Shown piece by piece: positions 1 to 11,445 of a DNA stretch of 64,000 nt. A model generated the notes under the pieces. It had not been told where the DNA came from, did no database searches, and was given only the letters and a program-made list of their open reading frames with translations. Source of the stretch: Endocalyx cinctus (Eukaryota; Ascomycota; Sordariomycetes; Amphisphaeriales; Apiosporaceae). The stretch's first letter is position 1, and every line of letters starts with the position of its first letter. The stretch covers positions 1,054,001-1,118,000 of the forward strand of contig BCKC01000004.1 of NCBI GenBank assembly GCA_001600455.1, written 5' to 3'. A program made the position numbers and the translations under genes.

Positions 1-1212
1 AATAACGTCAATATGCATACCGGTCGACAGCCTCGCGCTCTTACCGCCCTCATTCTAGCCTTCGCTTCCAACATTACTAACATTACTGAATTGGTACCCA
101 AGCTGGAGAGAGTGGCCCACAAGCATACCTCTCTTAACATACAACCCCAGCATTACGAGATCGTCGGCACTTATCTCATGCGCGCCTTTTCCGCCGTCTT
201 AGGCCCGGCCATGACTCCCGAGGTAAAGATGGCCTGGACCAAGGCTTACTGGCATATGGCCAAGATGCTCACCGGTCGGGAACGACAAATTTATCAGTCC
301 TTTTCCGCCTGGCTTGGCTGGCGCAAGTTTGTTATCTTCAAGAAGATACCGGAGACCCACGACGGCGATATCGTTTCTTTCGTTCTAAGGCCCGCCGACG
401 GTAAACCCTTACCCACCTATAAGCCCGGTCAGTACGTCACTATCCGCGTCGCCATTCCGGGTTTGAAATATTCTCAATTGCGACAATACTCCCTCAGCGG
501 TTCGCCCCAGCCGGATTATTACCGCATCACCGTCAAGAAGGATCACGGAGCGGACCGTGATTACACAAGCGAGCGCAAACGTTCCCCGTCCCGGGACGAC
601 GACCCTCCCATGTCGTCGGCTGCGAGCAGCGCCTCGGATAGTAGCCTTGGCAGCATACAGCCCTTGAGACCGGGCGTCGTTTCGAACAAGCTGGTCGACG
701 ACTTCAAAGAGGGCGACACGGTCGACCTGACGCACCCGGCGGGCGAGTTCTACCTCGACCCCAACGATCCCAAATCCACCCCGGTCGTCCTCATCTCGGC
801 CGGCGTCGGCGCGGCTCCGCTCCTCTCCATCATGGACACGGTGACCAAGAGGCAGCCCAACCGACCGATCTCCTGGATCCAGGGCTCGCGGCACGAGGCC
901 CCTTTCCGAGACCAGGTCGACAAGCTGGTTAACTCTAACCCAAGTATCAGGTTAAAATTCTTCAAATCTCGTCTCGCCGACAGCGACGTGACCTCGTACG
1001 CGATCAACTTCAAGGACGATTTCTACGCCCTCGATCCGGTAACCGACCTGTGCACCGACAACAGCCTATCAGATTATTATATATGCGGCCCGGAGAAGTT
1101 CATGCTCGAGATTTCTAGTTACCTCCAAAAACACGGCGTAGGGGCAGATCGCGTCAACTTTGAGCTGTACAGCGTCGGAAGTTTCGAGATGAAGCAACCG
1201 AGGCCAATGTGA
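1..1212 (+). CDS. Flavohemoglobin (nitric oxide dioxygenase), 5' truncated by the window
   Basis: The reading frame is open from base 1, so the true start lies outside; the first in-window ATG is at 13. Seen, numbered from that ATG: the C-terminal half of a globin fold with GRQPRAL (4-10) and AHKH (35-38, probably holding the proximal haem histidine), then a ferredoxin-reductase-like module with RQYSLSG (FAD, 157-163), GVGAAPLLS (NAD(P)H-binding glycine loop) and CGPEKFM near the C-terminus. Known for the family: it oxidises nitric oxide to nitrate with NAD(P)H and O2, in cytosol or mitochondria, as nitrosative-stress defence. Odd: a Ser/Arg/Asp-rich insertion of about 40 residues (about 178-220) separates the ITVKK strand from the GVVSN motif, which are normally close together. 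No intron is seen in the visible part. Identity is secure; the N-terminus is unknown. Confidence 0.93.
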   Translation, partial: NNVNMHTGRQPRALTALILAFASNITNITELVPKLERVAHKHTSLNIQPQHYEIVGTYLMRAFSAVLGPAMTPEVKMAWTKAYWHMAKMLTGRERQIYQSFSAWLGWRKFVIFKKIPETHDGDIVSFVLRPADGKPLPTYKPGQYVTIRVAIPGLKYSQLRQYSLSGSPQPDYYRITVKKDHGADRDYTSERKRSPSRDDDPPMSSAASSASDSSLGSIQPLRPGVVSNKLVDDFKEGDTVDLTHPAGEFYLDPNDPKSTPVVLISAGVGAAPLLSIMDTVTKRQPNRPISWIQGSRHEAPFRDQVDKLVNSNPSIRLKFFKSRLADSDVTSYAINFKDDFYALDPVTDLCTDNSLSDYYICGPEKFMLEISSYLQKHGVGADRVNFELYSVGSFEMKQPRPM

Positions 1213-4075
1213 ATGATGATAATGGCGTGACGACTATAGACGGGTCTCGAGGGGTAACAGCAACAAAAAACGACGGAAGGCGATAAAGAAAACTCTCAAC
1301 TCTGCTCTGGAAGCAATTACATACCATTTTGATTGATTTTTTTTTTCTTCTGCTTCTCGCATGAGATATATGAAATGATAGGCAAAAAAAAAATGAAGAA
1401 AGCAAAAAGAAAAAAAAATGGATAGATGGGCGGCGCTGTGCTAGGGGATACCTGTTCCCTTTCCTCTTTTTTTATTCCTTTTCTTTTCTTTTTCGATTGG
1501 AATCAGTTATGGTTCGACTATGGGTGGAAAATACGTATACGAATTGAACATAGACGGACTATTAGGGACGGACAACGAAGAGCATCGCGGTGTAATTTAA
1601 GCGAATCGATAAAATTCTAGCATTTACATTGTGACGAAAAAAAACAGGCGGAAACATAATTCTTTTTCATTCTAAATACTTACTAATCGCAACAGTGATT
1701 CATTGACGTCTCTTTCAGCACTTTGTTTAAGAAACAATTCAACCGTTTCTAGTGTCATAAGCTACTGCACAGGTGGTATGACGCGATTGGAACCCATCTA
1801 GTAGTATATATTATCCAAGTCAGATAATACGTCTTGAAGAAAGAACTCTATGATAGGGGGTAATGGAGGCCCGACAGGAATAAGAAACGAAACCTCCCTT
1901 AAGAACTGTTGGTATAGGAGGTTAAACTTATTTGCCCACTATACCTAGCAGTCAACCAAAGAACATCCCATTGGTCAAACCGAGCAAAGTCGTTGACGTA
2001 TCAGGAAAAGAAAACCCCAACATACGCAGGCTACCTTCTTGAGTAAAACAGCGCCAGGGCGGCAGAGAAGTTTCAACAATTCATGGTGCATGGTTCATCC
2101 TTGATGAACATCTTCTTCTCGGGTCTTCCCTTTTCATGATCTTCAGGGTTTTGTGTATACTAGTATAGTATACGCTACGCAGTCAGGCAGTATACCGAGG
2201 ACAAGGACTACAGCTAAAGCTAATAATTACCATACATATGGATCGACGTAGATCAGAACTGGGTTTTCTTTTCTTTTCTTTTCTTGCGGCACGCCGGTGA
2301 GAATATCAACCCAACCTCCTTTCAATATATATATGTAGGCGTGCGTATATTATATACGATGAACTTTTTTTTTTTCAACCCCGTCACGGAAAAAAAAAAA
2401 GGACATCACTATCCGGCTATGTAACCTATCTCATTATCGCCAAGTAGACTCTCTTGTGATACCCTACACACTGACTTATCCGACTGATGATCGGAGTTGG
2501 TTCCATGGTTTCCTTCTTCGAACAGGAAGATGAAATTTCGTTTAGTTCCTTTTTTTCACCAAGTAATTTCTCTTTCGAATATATCCTGCATATTGAACAA
2601 ATCAATAACTTAATTCATTATATTGATTTTCTCAGAACGTTGTGGGGAGACAAGTAAGTAAGTTTGCTGTGATAACATAGACAAAAAAAAAAAAACTTCG
2701 TATTCCGATGAAGTTTCAGGTGAGAATGTATGTGTCCAAGCCACCCACGCTACACTACTAGTAGAAACTCGCAAAGATTGTCTTTCTCTGCCTCTCTTGC
2801 TTACTTATTCTTCGAGATCTATAATCTCATCTCATCAGCCCTATCACTAATTCTTGATTCTAGTGTACTATCGAAGATCTCCCAGGTAATAGGGGGAGGT
2901 GGCTAGGCTTCGTTTTTTTTTTTTTTTTCTCATCCTTGTGAATAAGGGGGAACAGACACTTCACAGGGATTTAAATATTATCATACATGTGCATACATAT
3001 CATATCGTTTAAATATTCTTCCTTATGAATATGTATACACGGGAGATTATGAGTGCGCGAGTCGGGGATGTTTTGCTACGCGCGGAGACAGCCGGTTGAG
3101 AAACATTTTTCTATGCTGTACCACAACACCAAATGCATGAATATATATATTCCGACGATTTTATAAATGTTATACTGACTAGCATAAAATAAGTATGCAA
3201 ATAATATCCCCATCCATCGTATTGAACTCTAGCGAATACGCTCAAAAGCGTATATATATATATACATATATTCTGTTGAAGTCTGTATAACCTCGTCAAG
3301 TAGCAATACAAGTCGGTAGTGTAGGTGTATATGTTATCGGGTTCTTCCTTTTTTTCTTTTTCACGCCTTGTTTATGGTATTAAGAGCTCGGTGTAATAAA
3401 CAAGTTTATTTTACTTGATTTGTTGCTTTGCGGATAGTGATATAGACCAGCAAATCTGGGCATGTTTCAGGTAGGTGGTATACACTTTACTACGTTGCAG
3501 GTCGCTTGTGTCGGCATTCACTGTGTACGGTAGGCTCTCTGCAAGGCAGGCTACCAACCAACCCTCAGCCGACCGATACGGCAGTCTCCCTCTCTCCCTC
3601 GCTCTTGAATCTTCGTAATTAATTTGCTCGTGAGTAAGTAATGTTTAGATCATTGAAACATGCAAGAATTTAATTTGATTGTGTTTGAAGACGGAGAGAA
3701 TGAAGGATATGACTGAATATCATTGATTGGGAAAAGATGGAACATATGAAAAATGACTCCATTTATATATAATTTTTCGAGATAGTTACTGGTATATAGC
3801 GATTCATTACGTTGGTACAATTACATTATGCATGCCAGCCGATGTGTTCCTCCCCATGAGAGGGGGGATTCGGGCACAATTAGATTAGGTATACCATAGA
3901 ATGTGGTATCCCAAAAATCGTCAACATCACTCCGTCGTCTTAACGGCTCTGTACAAACAAGACAAAGAAAAAAGTAAATAAAACCAGAAATAAAGAAAAT
4001 CTTTTTTTCCCTTTCCCTCCGTCTTTTCCCTCATTCCATTGTTTTCTTTTTTTTTTCCCTCCCATTTCTCTCTTA
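1213..4075. other. AT-rich intergenic DNA
   Basis: No supported gene. It holds the 3' flank of the flavohemoglobin gene, several A or T homopolymer runs (for example near 2362-2400, 2684 and 2914), short TA microsatellites (near 2326-2345 and 3250-3270) and only short open frames without recognisable motifs. The right part is the 3' flank of the C2H2 factor, converging with the flavohemoglobin gene. Confidence 0.6.
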
Positions 4076-5780
4076 TCAGTGATGCGGCCCAGTCTCGTAG
4101 TGACTTAAATCATCCCACATGGCGACGTCCGTGTTTCCTATAGCGCAATCCTCCACGAGGGTGCTAGCGAAACTCTGCCAGTCGTCCATCAGGTTAGGAA
4201 AATGCGGCGTGGGCAGCAGACCGCCCTGACCGGGCGGGTTAAACGACGAGTGGTGGAAATCGATCTGCATCGGCGAGACGGGGTCGAGGGGCGCGGGCGG
4301 TAAAGCCTTGTCGATGTACGAGGGCTGGGGGTGGTGATGCGACTGCACGGCCGGCAGGAAGTTGTGATACATGTTGTTCATAGACTGCGCCGTGGGTATG
4401 GCAGTCGCCATGCCGGGCGGGACGGGGCTGGTGGCCATGGCCGAGCCGGCCGCGGAGCTCTGCGAGTCCATCGTCGAGGTCGTCGAGGCCGTCGAAGTCG
4501 ACGGCATCCGCGTCCGCGACCGGCTCGCTCGCGTTATCGCCGACGTCGAGGCCGACCGTCGGGGCGTCCGGGGCACGACCGAGACGTGCTTGTGCGAGTT
4601 GCTCGTGGGCGGGTGGGCGGCCGAGGCATCGCGAGGCGGGCCGGCCTCGAGGCCCGCGGGCACGTACTTGGGCCGCAGCACGATCTGCGCGCACGTGTCG
4701 GCCAGCTGGACGATCTTCTCGGCCGACTCCCTGGACCCGTCGAAGAACTCGAGGAGGTCCTGCAGCTGGCCCGGGTTCTCGTTCTCGACGTACCCCTGGG
4801 CGCGGCCGGTCGATTCGGGGCTCCAGCTGAACATGGGCTGGTACCCGTTAAACTGCCCCTGCTTGTGCGCGATCAGCACCTTCCAGACCTCGTGAATGCC
4901 GTGCTGGTGCAGCAGCCCGTAGATGACGTTCGAGTGAAGCCAGTCGGCCTTGGTGCTGCCGGCCTCGAAGTGGCTGGCGACGTGGTCGATGTGTCGCTCA
5001 AACTGCTTGTTCATGCCGGCGCAGAAGCCGCATCCGTACGCCTTCCTCTTTCGCATGTACTTGACGACCGAGTCGGCGTGCGGGCAGGTGGTGCAGCCGT
5101 GCGCGGATTTGTGGTGCTGGTTGAAGGTGTTGGGACCCCAGAAGCTCTGGGTGCAGTTCGGGCAGGGGTATCGTCGCCATCGCTCGTGGAACTCGTCCTC
5201 GTGCCGCTTCCAGTCGAACTTCCGCTTGAACGTCTTGTCGCACGAGGTGCACCAGAACTTGGCCTCGCTCACGGACCCGGCCGAGGACGAGATCGAGCTT
5301 CGCGGCGAATGCGAAAAGTAGCTGCCGGGGCTGGAGGACGAGCTGGACACGGTCGAGATCGAGGCGCGGAACGGCGGCGGAGGAACAAAGGAGGAATTGA
5401 TATCGGTGTAACTTAAATTCGGAACACCGGATGCTATTGAAACAACAACAAAAAAGCAAAGTAGCAAAAAATCAAGTCAGCTTATCTATCCAATTTCTTT
5501 TTTTTTTTCTTCTTCTTCTTTCTTCTTCTTCTCTTCTTCCTTTCTTTTATATCCCCAAACTTTTTAAAGCAAACTAAAAACAAAATTCCAAGGGGGGAAA
5601 TAAATTCATACTTTCGGGTATTGTATTATGTGGTTGCGGTTGTGAGGGTGAATGCGACTGTTGCGGTTGTTGAGGCTCCTCTTCTAATAATGCTAATAAA
5701 GCATCTCGACTAAGACCGGATTGCTTCAAAGCTTCAAGATGTTCTCTTGCTTGTGCTAAGATTCGTGAAGGATCATCCAT
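4076..5780 (-). CDS. C2H2 zinc-finger transcription factor, two exons
   Basis: Exon 1 is 5612-5780 and exon 2 is 4076-5433. The intron 5434-5611 has donor GTATGA, acceptor AATAG and a CTGAC branch-like site; the phase-1 junction keeps frame and gives 508 aa. Exon 1 encodes a helical, Gln/Pro-rich N-terminus (MDDPSRILAQAREHLEALK). Exon 2 has a Ser-rich stretch, then two C2H2-type fingers: C118-x2-C121...H134-x4-H139 and C147-x2-C150...H163/164-H168. A further Cys/His-rich segment follows (C-x2-C near HGCTTCPH and the CGFCAG motif). The C-terminal third is low complexity (Ser/Thr/Pro/His-rich), as in activation domains. Inferred role: nuclear DNA-binding regulator; the target is unknown. A T-rich 5' flank and a long A/T homopolymer lie just upstream. 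The intron junction was inferred by eye but fits well. Confidence 0.85.
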
Positions 5781-5864
5781 CTAGTTAATTATGATCGCCT
5801 TTGGCGTAATATTCTAAGGGGGTATAAAAGGGTATTTTTAGTTTGTGTTTTCTTATTTGTTATG

Positions 5865-5865
<1 letters not shown>

Positions 5866-5908
<43 letters not shown>
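5866..5908. repeat. Poly-T/poly-A palindromic homopolymer tract
   Basis: About 10 T residues are followed directly by more than 30 A residues, just upstream of the C2H2 factor start (5780, minus strand). A dA:dT tract here could act as a nucleosome-excluding promoter element; this is inference. The exact length may be affected by sequencing error. Confidence 0.7.
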
Positions 5909-5911
<3 letters not shown>

Positions 5912-6255
5912 TCGTTGAAAACGAGATTTAACGACGTTTCTAGTTTCGTTGCGGGTTTAGGTTTATAGGAAACGAAGACGGGTAACAGAAGGAAAGGAGA
6001 AAAGAGAATGGAGATGGAGATCAGGTAGGCATTCGGAGGAATAACAAGAACGAATAGATATAAGATCGACTATATCTTTTTCATAAAAAAAAGAAAAAGA
6101 AAAAGAAAAACAAGAATAAAATAAAAAAAAAGTCAATAAAATAAAATAATCGGGAATTAATTGATAAACGAGCGAAAAGTGGTGCAACACTTGAAGTATG
6201 TAAAAAAGATGGGAATATGTGCGCGCGTAGGCGGCTATCGTTGGCGTGATATATT

Positions 6256-6307
6256 TATTTTATATTTTATTTTATTTTATTTTATTTTATTTTATTTTAT
6301 TTTATTT
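6256..6307. repeat. TTTTA pentanucleotide microsatellite
   Basis: About ten consecutive TTTTA/ATTTT units. Simple sequence repeat; no function inferred. Confidence 0.85.
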
Positions 6308-7008
6308 CATTATATTACAGTATAGTTATATATAATAAGTACAAGTAAAAGTAAAGAGTAAAAAGTAAACTACTCCGTAATGTGTTGTTAAATGTTTGGT
6401 TTCTTGCTTACGGGTCGTCGTCTCATAATAAAGAGACTACACTAAGATTGTGACGAGGGAACCCATGTATTGTGCCTCGTGTCCGATCCCCCGGAAATTC
6501 CATGTGCATAACTATACTCCGTACATATACACTATATTTGATAAACCACTTACATATACGTATTTCGACTTGTCAAATTTGTGACTAGGGGGGGGAGAGG
6601 GGACCATACGCATATAACTAGAAGTAGAAAGTTGTACTTGTAGGGGTGGAGGGAATAAAAATCGGCTGTTTGCGACACCTGCATCAAGCCCGGTTGCTTA
6701 CTTTATTTATATGTTGTATATAATATATAATATATATTCCTTCTCGAGCCTATTAAATCCTATTCAATCCTACAAATAATGACTGCGTAGATAAATAGAT
6801 AAATACATTGATAAATAATAGAAATATAGATTGGTAGTTTATATTATACTCTATGTATAAATACTACCGTGTACGTCTATGTAGATGTAGAGATATATAT
6901 AGGATATGGATGGATACACCTCATCTTTACATTAATGTCATCATTTTAGGGGGGGGCAGGATACTTTATTTTATTTCATTTTCTTCTCTAATTCTTCAGT
7001 TCTAATCT

Positions 7009-7009
<1 letters not shown>

Positions 7010-7061
<52 letters not shown>

Positions 7062-7066
7062 TTTTT

Positions 7067-7110
<44 letters not shown>
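7010..7110. repeat. About 95-bp nearly pure T tract
   Basis: Two long T runs are separated by AATTTTTTTTTC. This is unusually long even for AT-rich fungal intergenic DNA. Length is uncertain because homopolymers are error-prone. Confidence 0.85.
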
Positions 7111-8027
7111 CATATTTCCTGTTTGTAACTTACATTTCCATTTCTTTTCTTTTCTTTTCTTCTCTTCCTTTTTTTTTGGTCCCCATTCTCTATCCTATCT
7201 AAATAGGTTACAGCGTTAAGCTAAAGATGGAGCGAAGGACAAAAAGGGATAACTTTCGGCCCTCGAGATGCGAAAATGCGAGGACAAGGGGTCTAGAAGG
7301 GAGGGTGGGTATAAACAGGGGTTTTAAAGAAGGGGGGCAGTACAAGTAATTGGGAAACGAAAAAAAAAAAAAAGATAGAAAGGATAGAAAGGCAGTGAGC
7401 CTCAAAGATACTTAGGCAGTAAAGCTAGGTACCTAAGTAGTGAATACTAGAAAAGGATAAACAGGCAGATAGATAGCTAGAACATTTGTACGAGTCTCGA
7501 ATCATTTTTTTAAAAGTAAGGGTATTGTACAGAGTATAGAAACCTGTTATTCTTCTTTGGCCTCAACCTGAAACAAGTTCAAAGGTTTAGAGGAGGGGGG
7601 ATTGAAAAAGGTACGGACCTATCTTCATCACCCATTCAGTGTTTCGAAACATGCCCCGATGGTGCAGTGACGAATTGAGGAAGTTCGCCAATTAAATCTG
7701 ATGATTATTTCTTAGCTTAAGGAACCGTCATGTTTAATTAGTTCGAAAATAGGATCTAATAGGTTCGACGGATCAACCGCTACCCCTTGGTTACCTGTAT
7801 GTTTGTTTCAAGATTTTCATTTTCTGTCTCTTTTTTTTTTGTTTTCTTTCTCTGTCTTGTTTCTCTATCCATATTCCTCATGTCACGTCACGTCGCGTCA
7901 CCGAATACGTTTTGAAGATCTCTCCGTATATCTATTCTGTCTCCCTCGTTCTCTTTAAAATATTGCCTCGAAAAAAGAAGAAAAAGAGACTCGGGAACAT
8001 GTTAATAATAATATAATAATAATAATA

Positions 8028-8215
8028 CCTAAGTATTGTAAAGAAGTACCTATTTCATAATGTTCTTTTAGTATATGTATTGTACCTACATTAGGTACTT
8101 GGTACCTATTTAGGACGCTACCCTAGGTAGGTTAGGTACCTAGGTAGATACCTAAGCTTAGTATTTACATATAAATATATGTACCCTAGACTGCCTAGGC
8201 TAGGTACCTATCTAG
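8028..8215. repeat. Clustered TACCTA/TAGGTA motifs
   Basis: More than ten overlapping copies of TACCTA, GGTACCTA or their complements occur in under 200 bp. The same motif recurs at 33580-33610, 33940-33990, 36385-36410 and 42170-42240, so it is a dispersed genomic low-complexity family, not a single site. Confidence 0.6.
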
Positions 8216-9177
8216 CAAGATTTTTCACCGAGTACTGGATCTACGCAGTAAGTCAATACGTACTTACATAGTAAGTAAATGTACTAATTGATAAGTAATC
8301 AATATCTTGATCAACAACTACTAACTGTATCCTTCGAATACATATATGAAGACCTCCAGGACCTCTCGCACTAAGTAGGTATTACGTACATTAAGGCTAT
8401 CCCGATGTCGCCAATCCCCTACAAATACAGCGTAGTGAGGGTAGTGTACTATGTAACGCAGTAAAGTACCTGAAGACAGGAGTCTTCTTTCCAGCTCATT
8501 GTCTAACTCAAACTTATCTAACTTAATCCGGCTTAGTTGTTTCTTCATTTAAATTACCTGGCCAGAATCATACAAGGTTCTTTAATGGGCTGTTCGTCCT
8601 TTTGACGTGTACGTATTGTACGGAGTATGCACATCAACCCTCATTTTCTACACTACACTACACGAGACTATGATCATCATCATCCCATCCTATATGTCTG
8701 TATGTGTATATGTACAATACGGAGTAGACCCGACATGACCACATCAAATCCCCAATCCCCAGTCCCCGACTGCATGTGAAATTGAATTTGAATCCTAGAG
8801 TCCATCTCCAACTAGGAACCGGATCCACCTACCATATTTATGTTACCCCCCGTATACGTACACGTTCTTAATTGATATTCGATCGTCCGTCATTCTCATA
8901 AAATTCAAACAAGCAAGGGGGGCATTACACGTGTTGTGTAGACAAAACCCCGTGTCGTGATTCAAGCTAAACCGTGGAATTGTTTGCGCAGTATTCCCAC
9001 TTAGAGCCATACACTGGTTTGATTTAGTATAATCCCCAACTTCTTCGGCATTCTCAACCCCCCAAATCAAGAAACCCCCGCTTTTTTCAAAGGATCTACA
9101 CGTAGGACGAGAAGGAGGAAAGAAAGATAGTGAGACAGATATCTATGAATAGAGAAAGAAAAGCTTGTGAGGTAGGA

Positions 9178-10578
9178 CTATGCTCTGGCTCTAGCTTTGA
9201 CTTTTACGTGAAAGTCGACCGGCCTTAGATTAAACCAACCGTCTTGACTCAATTTATAATTAGAGTCGACCATCTCGAAATCAACCTCCATCAGAAGTCT
9301 AGACAGGGTTACCATGGTCCATTGCCAAGCCCAGTGTTTACCAATGCACTCCCGTTTTCCGTTTCCAAACCATTTCTTCACCCCGATCGGTAAGCTATCA
9401 AACGACCTACCCATCATACGTTCCGGCTTAAAGGACAAGGGATCTTCGAACACCGTCGGGTCACGATTAACCCCCGCGAGTACGATGACCATTGTCTGAT
9501 TGTGTGCCACTTGATATTTCCCACCCGCTAACAATACCGGCGCTTTGTCGTTCTTTGGGATCGGTTCGATATTGAACCCCGGCGCCGCAAATGATAATCG
9601 AAGTGATTCCCGCATGATTCCTTCCACGTAGTTAAGTTGTGAAAGATGTTTATGACTCAGAGTTCCCGACCCGACGACGGAATCCAGCTCCTTGCGGGCT
9701 CGACCGATAACTTGAGGATTCTGTAAAAGGAAATAAATGGTCGTAGCCACCAGGGCCGGCGCCGTACTGCTACCAATCGGCATAGACACGATCTCGTCGA
9801 TGACCTGGGAATCCGTCAAAGTGGCCCCCGTCTCGGGATCGCGTGCCGTCATCATAGCAGCAAGCAGGTCCTGACGATCTGTAGGGTTCGCTTTACGATG
9901 GGCCACCATCTCCGACGCATACGTTCTCATCGTGTTCGTCGACGTCTTCAACTTGCCGCCGTACCAGAGCCAATTCAGCAAGCCTGGCCTGTTCGGTCGC
10001 TTCATAGCTTCCGACGTCGAATCTTCCATCCCCTGAATCATGGGGTGCGCCGGACCGCCGAGACCGTTCAATTTCTTTCCGTATAGCGTAAGAGTTGTTG
10101 CTTCGAGATTAAGCTTGTTAAGCTCATCAATGGCCGATATCTCGTTGTTTGTTCCGAGGTTCTTCCACATTTCGATGATTTCGTCGGCGCACGTTCGCAT
10201 TTCGTCAAATCGATCCGCGAGAGACTCAGGTGACAGTTTCGGAGCGATGATTCTATGAGCGATGCCCCAATTGATTTCGTGATCGAAGGCCGTGAACAGC
10301 GCGTCGTGCACGGCATATCTGATCTCGACAATCGGCCCTCCCACAAACTTACGGAAACGCTTCTCGTCACATATTTCCTCCGCCAGCGCAGCGCCGGCTA
10401 CGAAGACGATGGTTTGACCGAGTACCTTGATCTGAAATATCTCTCCATACTTCTCCGACAGCTTCTTTAGCGACGCCCAGGTGTTGCTTGGGTTCACGTC
10501 AAAAATATTGCCCAGTAGCGGCACTCCAGGAGGTTTAGGGATCGGGCTAGACATATTTATTCTTTGTGATGTATCCAC
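9178..10578 (-). CDS. Cytochrome P450, CYP505-like haem domain without reductase
   Basis: Single exon, 466 aa. Seen: a proline-rich start (IPKPPGVPLLGN), C-helix WGIAHR, K-helix ExxR (ESLR), PERMMGR, and the haem loop FGNGKRECIG with the thiolate ligand at Cys411. The N-terminal third (EICDEKRFRKFVGG, then VHDALFTAF) resembles the haem domain of fungal CYP505 self-sufficient fatty-acid hydroxylases, but the protein stops after the haem domain and has no FMN/FAD reductase. There is no N-terminal membrane anchor, so it may be soluble and use a separate reductase. Odd: the I-helix reads IGSSTA instead of the usual A/G-G-x-D/E-T-T/S, lacking the acidic residue of the proton relay. An alternative start, Met9, gives MSSPIPKPPG. 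Upstream, 10579-11250 is AT-rich without genes. Confidence 0.9.
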   Translation of the reverse strand: MDTSQRINMSSPIPKPPGVPLLGNIFDVNPSNTWASLKKLSEKYGEIFQIKVLGQTIVFVAGAALAEEICDEKRFRKFVGGPIVEIRYAVHDALFTAFDHEINWGIAHRIIAPKLSPESLADRFDEMRTCADEIIEMWKNLGTNNEISAIDELNKLNLEATTLTLYGKKLNGLGGPAHPMIQGMEDSTSEAMKRPNRPGLLNWLWYGGKLKTSTNTMRTYASEMVAHRKANPTDRQDLLAAMMTARDPETGATLTDSQVIDEIVSMPIGSSTAPALVATTIYFLLQNPQVIGRARKELDSVVGSGTLSHKHLSQLNYVEGIMRESLRLSFAAPGFNIEPIPKNDKAPVLLAGGKYQVAHNQTMVIVLAGVNRDPTVFEDPLSFKPERMMGRSFDSLPIGVKKWFGNGKRECIGKHWAWQWTMVTLSRLLMEVDFEMVDSNYKLSQDGWFNLRPVDFHVKVKARARA

Positions 10579-11250
10579 GCTATGGCTAAGCTTAACTATC
10601 TAGATTCTGAATCCGACGAAATAGTATCGAACCTCCCCCTCGAGTTTATAAAGATCGAGCAAAAGTGCCCAACCTCTCATATGCTCTCTTGAAGTACGGG
10701 GACAAGGTAACGCCATCGACGTAATTAGTCTCGGGACTATTAGTTTTCGTGTCTTGTCAGCTAGTAACCAGTCGCACCAATCGACCAGTCACCGACCCGA
10801 GAAGACACTTACGGTACCTACATCTAAGCGTATTTCACAACCCGACGTAAGAAATCACACATCATTATAACCGATCCCTTCTCCGTTTGATAGAATCATT
10901 CCAGGAACAGAACAATATTACTTCAAGCATGAAAGTGATGCTCAATGCGTTTAGAGATCGGCGCACTTAATATACGGGGAATTGGCACAGCTCATCAGTG
11001 ATTGGTGAGACGTGAAGCATCCTGCCGCTTTGAGTTACGCAGCTAGCCACCCGATCTGCAGTGATTCAATATTTGATGACTTAGCATGCCCCGTTCCAAG
11101 TCAAAGACTCGTAGAAGAAAGAGAAGAAGAAAAAAATTAAGACGGTGCCTTGGCTTGACCGTAAAGCATAGGTAATAAGCTGCATCATACTTTTCCGATT
11201 ACTTCGATCAATCGAGTATTTCATCTCATGTGCCAAGTCGACTTCTTCAC
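10579..11250. promoter_or_regulatory. 5' flank of the P450 gene
   Basis: Non-coding, moderately AT-rich DNA upstream of the P450 start. No repeat or gene seen. Presumed promoter by position only. Confidence 0.4.
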
Positions 11251-11445
11251 TTATGAACCCGTTGTTGACTCAGAGTCATTCTTCGAGATTTCCGTATATG
11301 CCGGACGGGAGACAGCGTGTGCTAAACCAAAGTCGGCCATAAATACGCATCCACCCGCCAATGTAGTGGGCCGATTACAGCTCCTCATTAATAGATCATC
11401 TAACTTGTGCATATATTGCACAGATGGTGGGAGCTCGGTAAACAC
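11251..11445 (-). pseudogene. Decayed fragment of a protein kinase domain
   Basis: The minus-strand frame reads VQYMHKL, then a scrambled stretch where the HRD catalytic loop should be (RPTTLAGG resembles the KPxNILxxGG context), then VFMADFGLAH, a clear DFG-type magnesium loop, and STTGS before a stop. This order matches kinase subdomains VIb-VII, but HRD is absent, the frame closes soon after DFG and no complete lobe is present. I read it as a relic; I found no exon on either side that would complete it. Confidence 0.45.

Larger units (their letters stand above)
5781..9177. other. Long AT-rich, low-complexity intergenic region
   Basis: No gene could be supported in 3.4 kb. It contains the T/A homopolymer at 5866-5908, a TTTTA array near 6256-6307, a roughly 95-bp nearly pure T tract at 7010-7110, a TACCTA/TAGGTA-rich stretch at 8028-8215 and four copies of TACGGAGTA (6371, 6525, 8619, 8718). 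Small open frames at 8321-8548 and 8843-9070 have no motif and unconvincing composition. Confidence 0.6.

Noticed and set aside
4331..5416. Long plus-strand frames opposite the C2H2 factor
   Set aside because: Shadows of the GC-rich coding strand; Arg/Gly/Ala-rich and without motifs.
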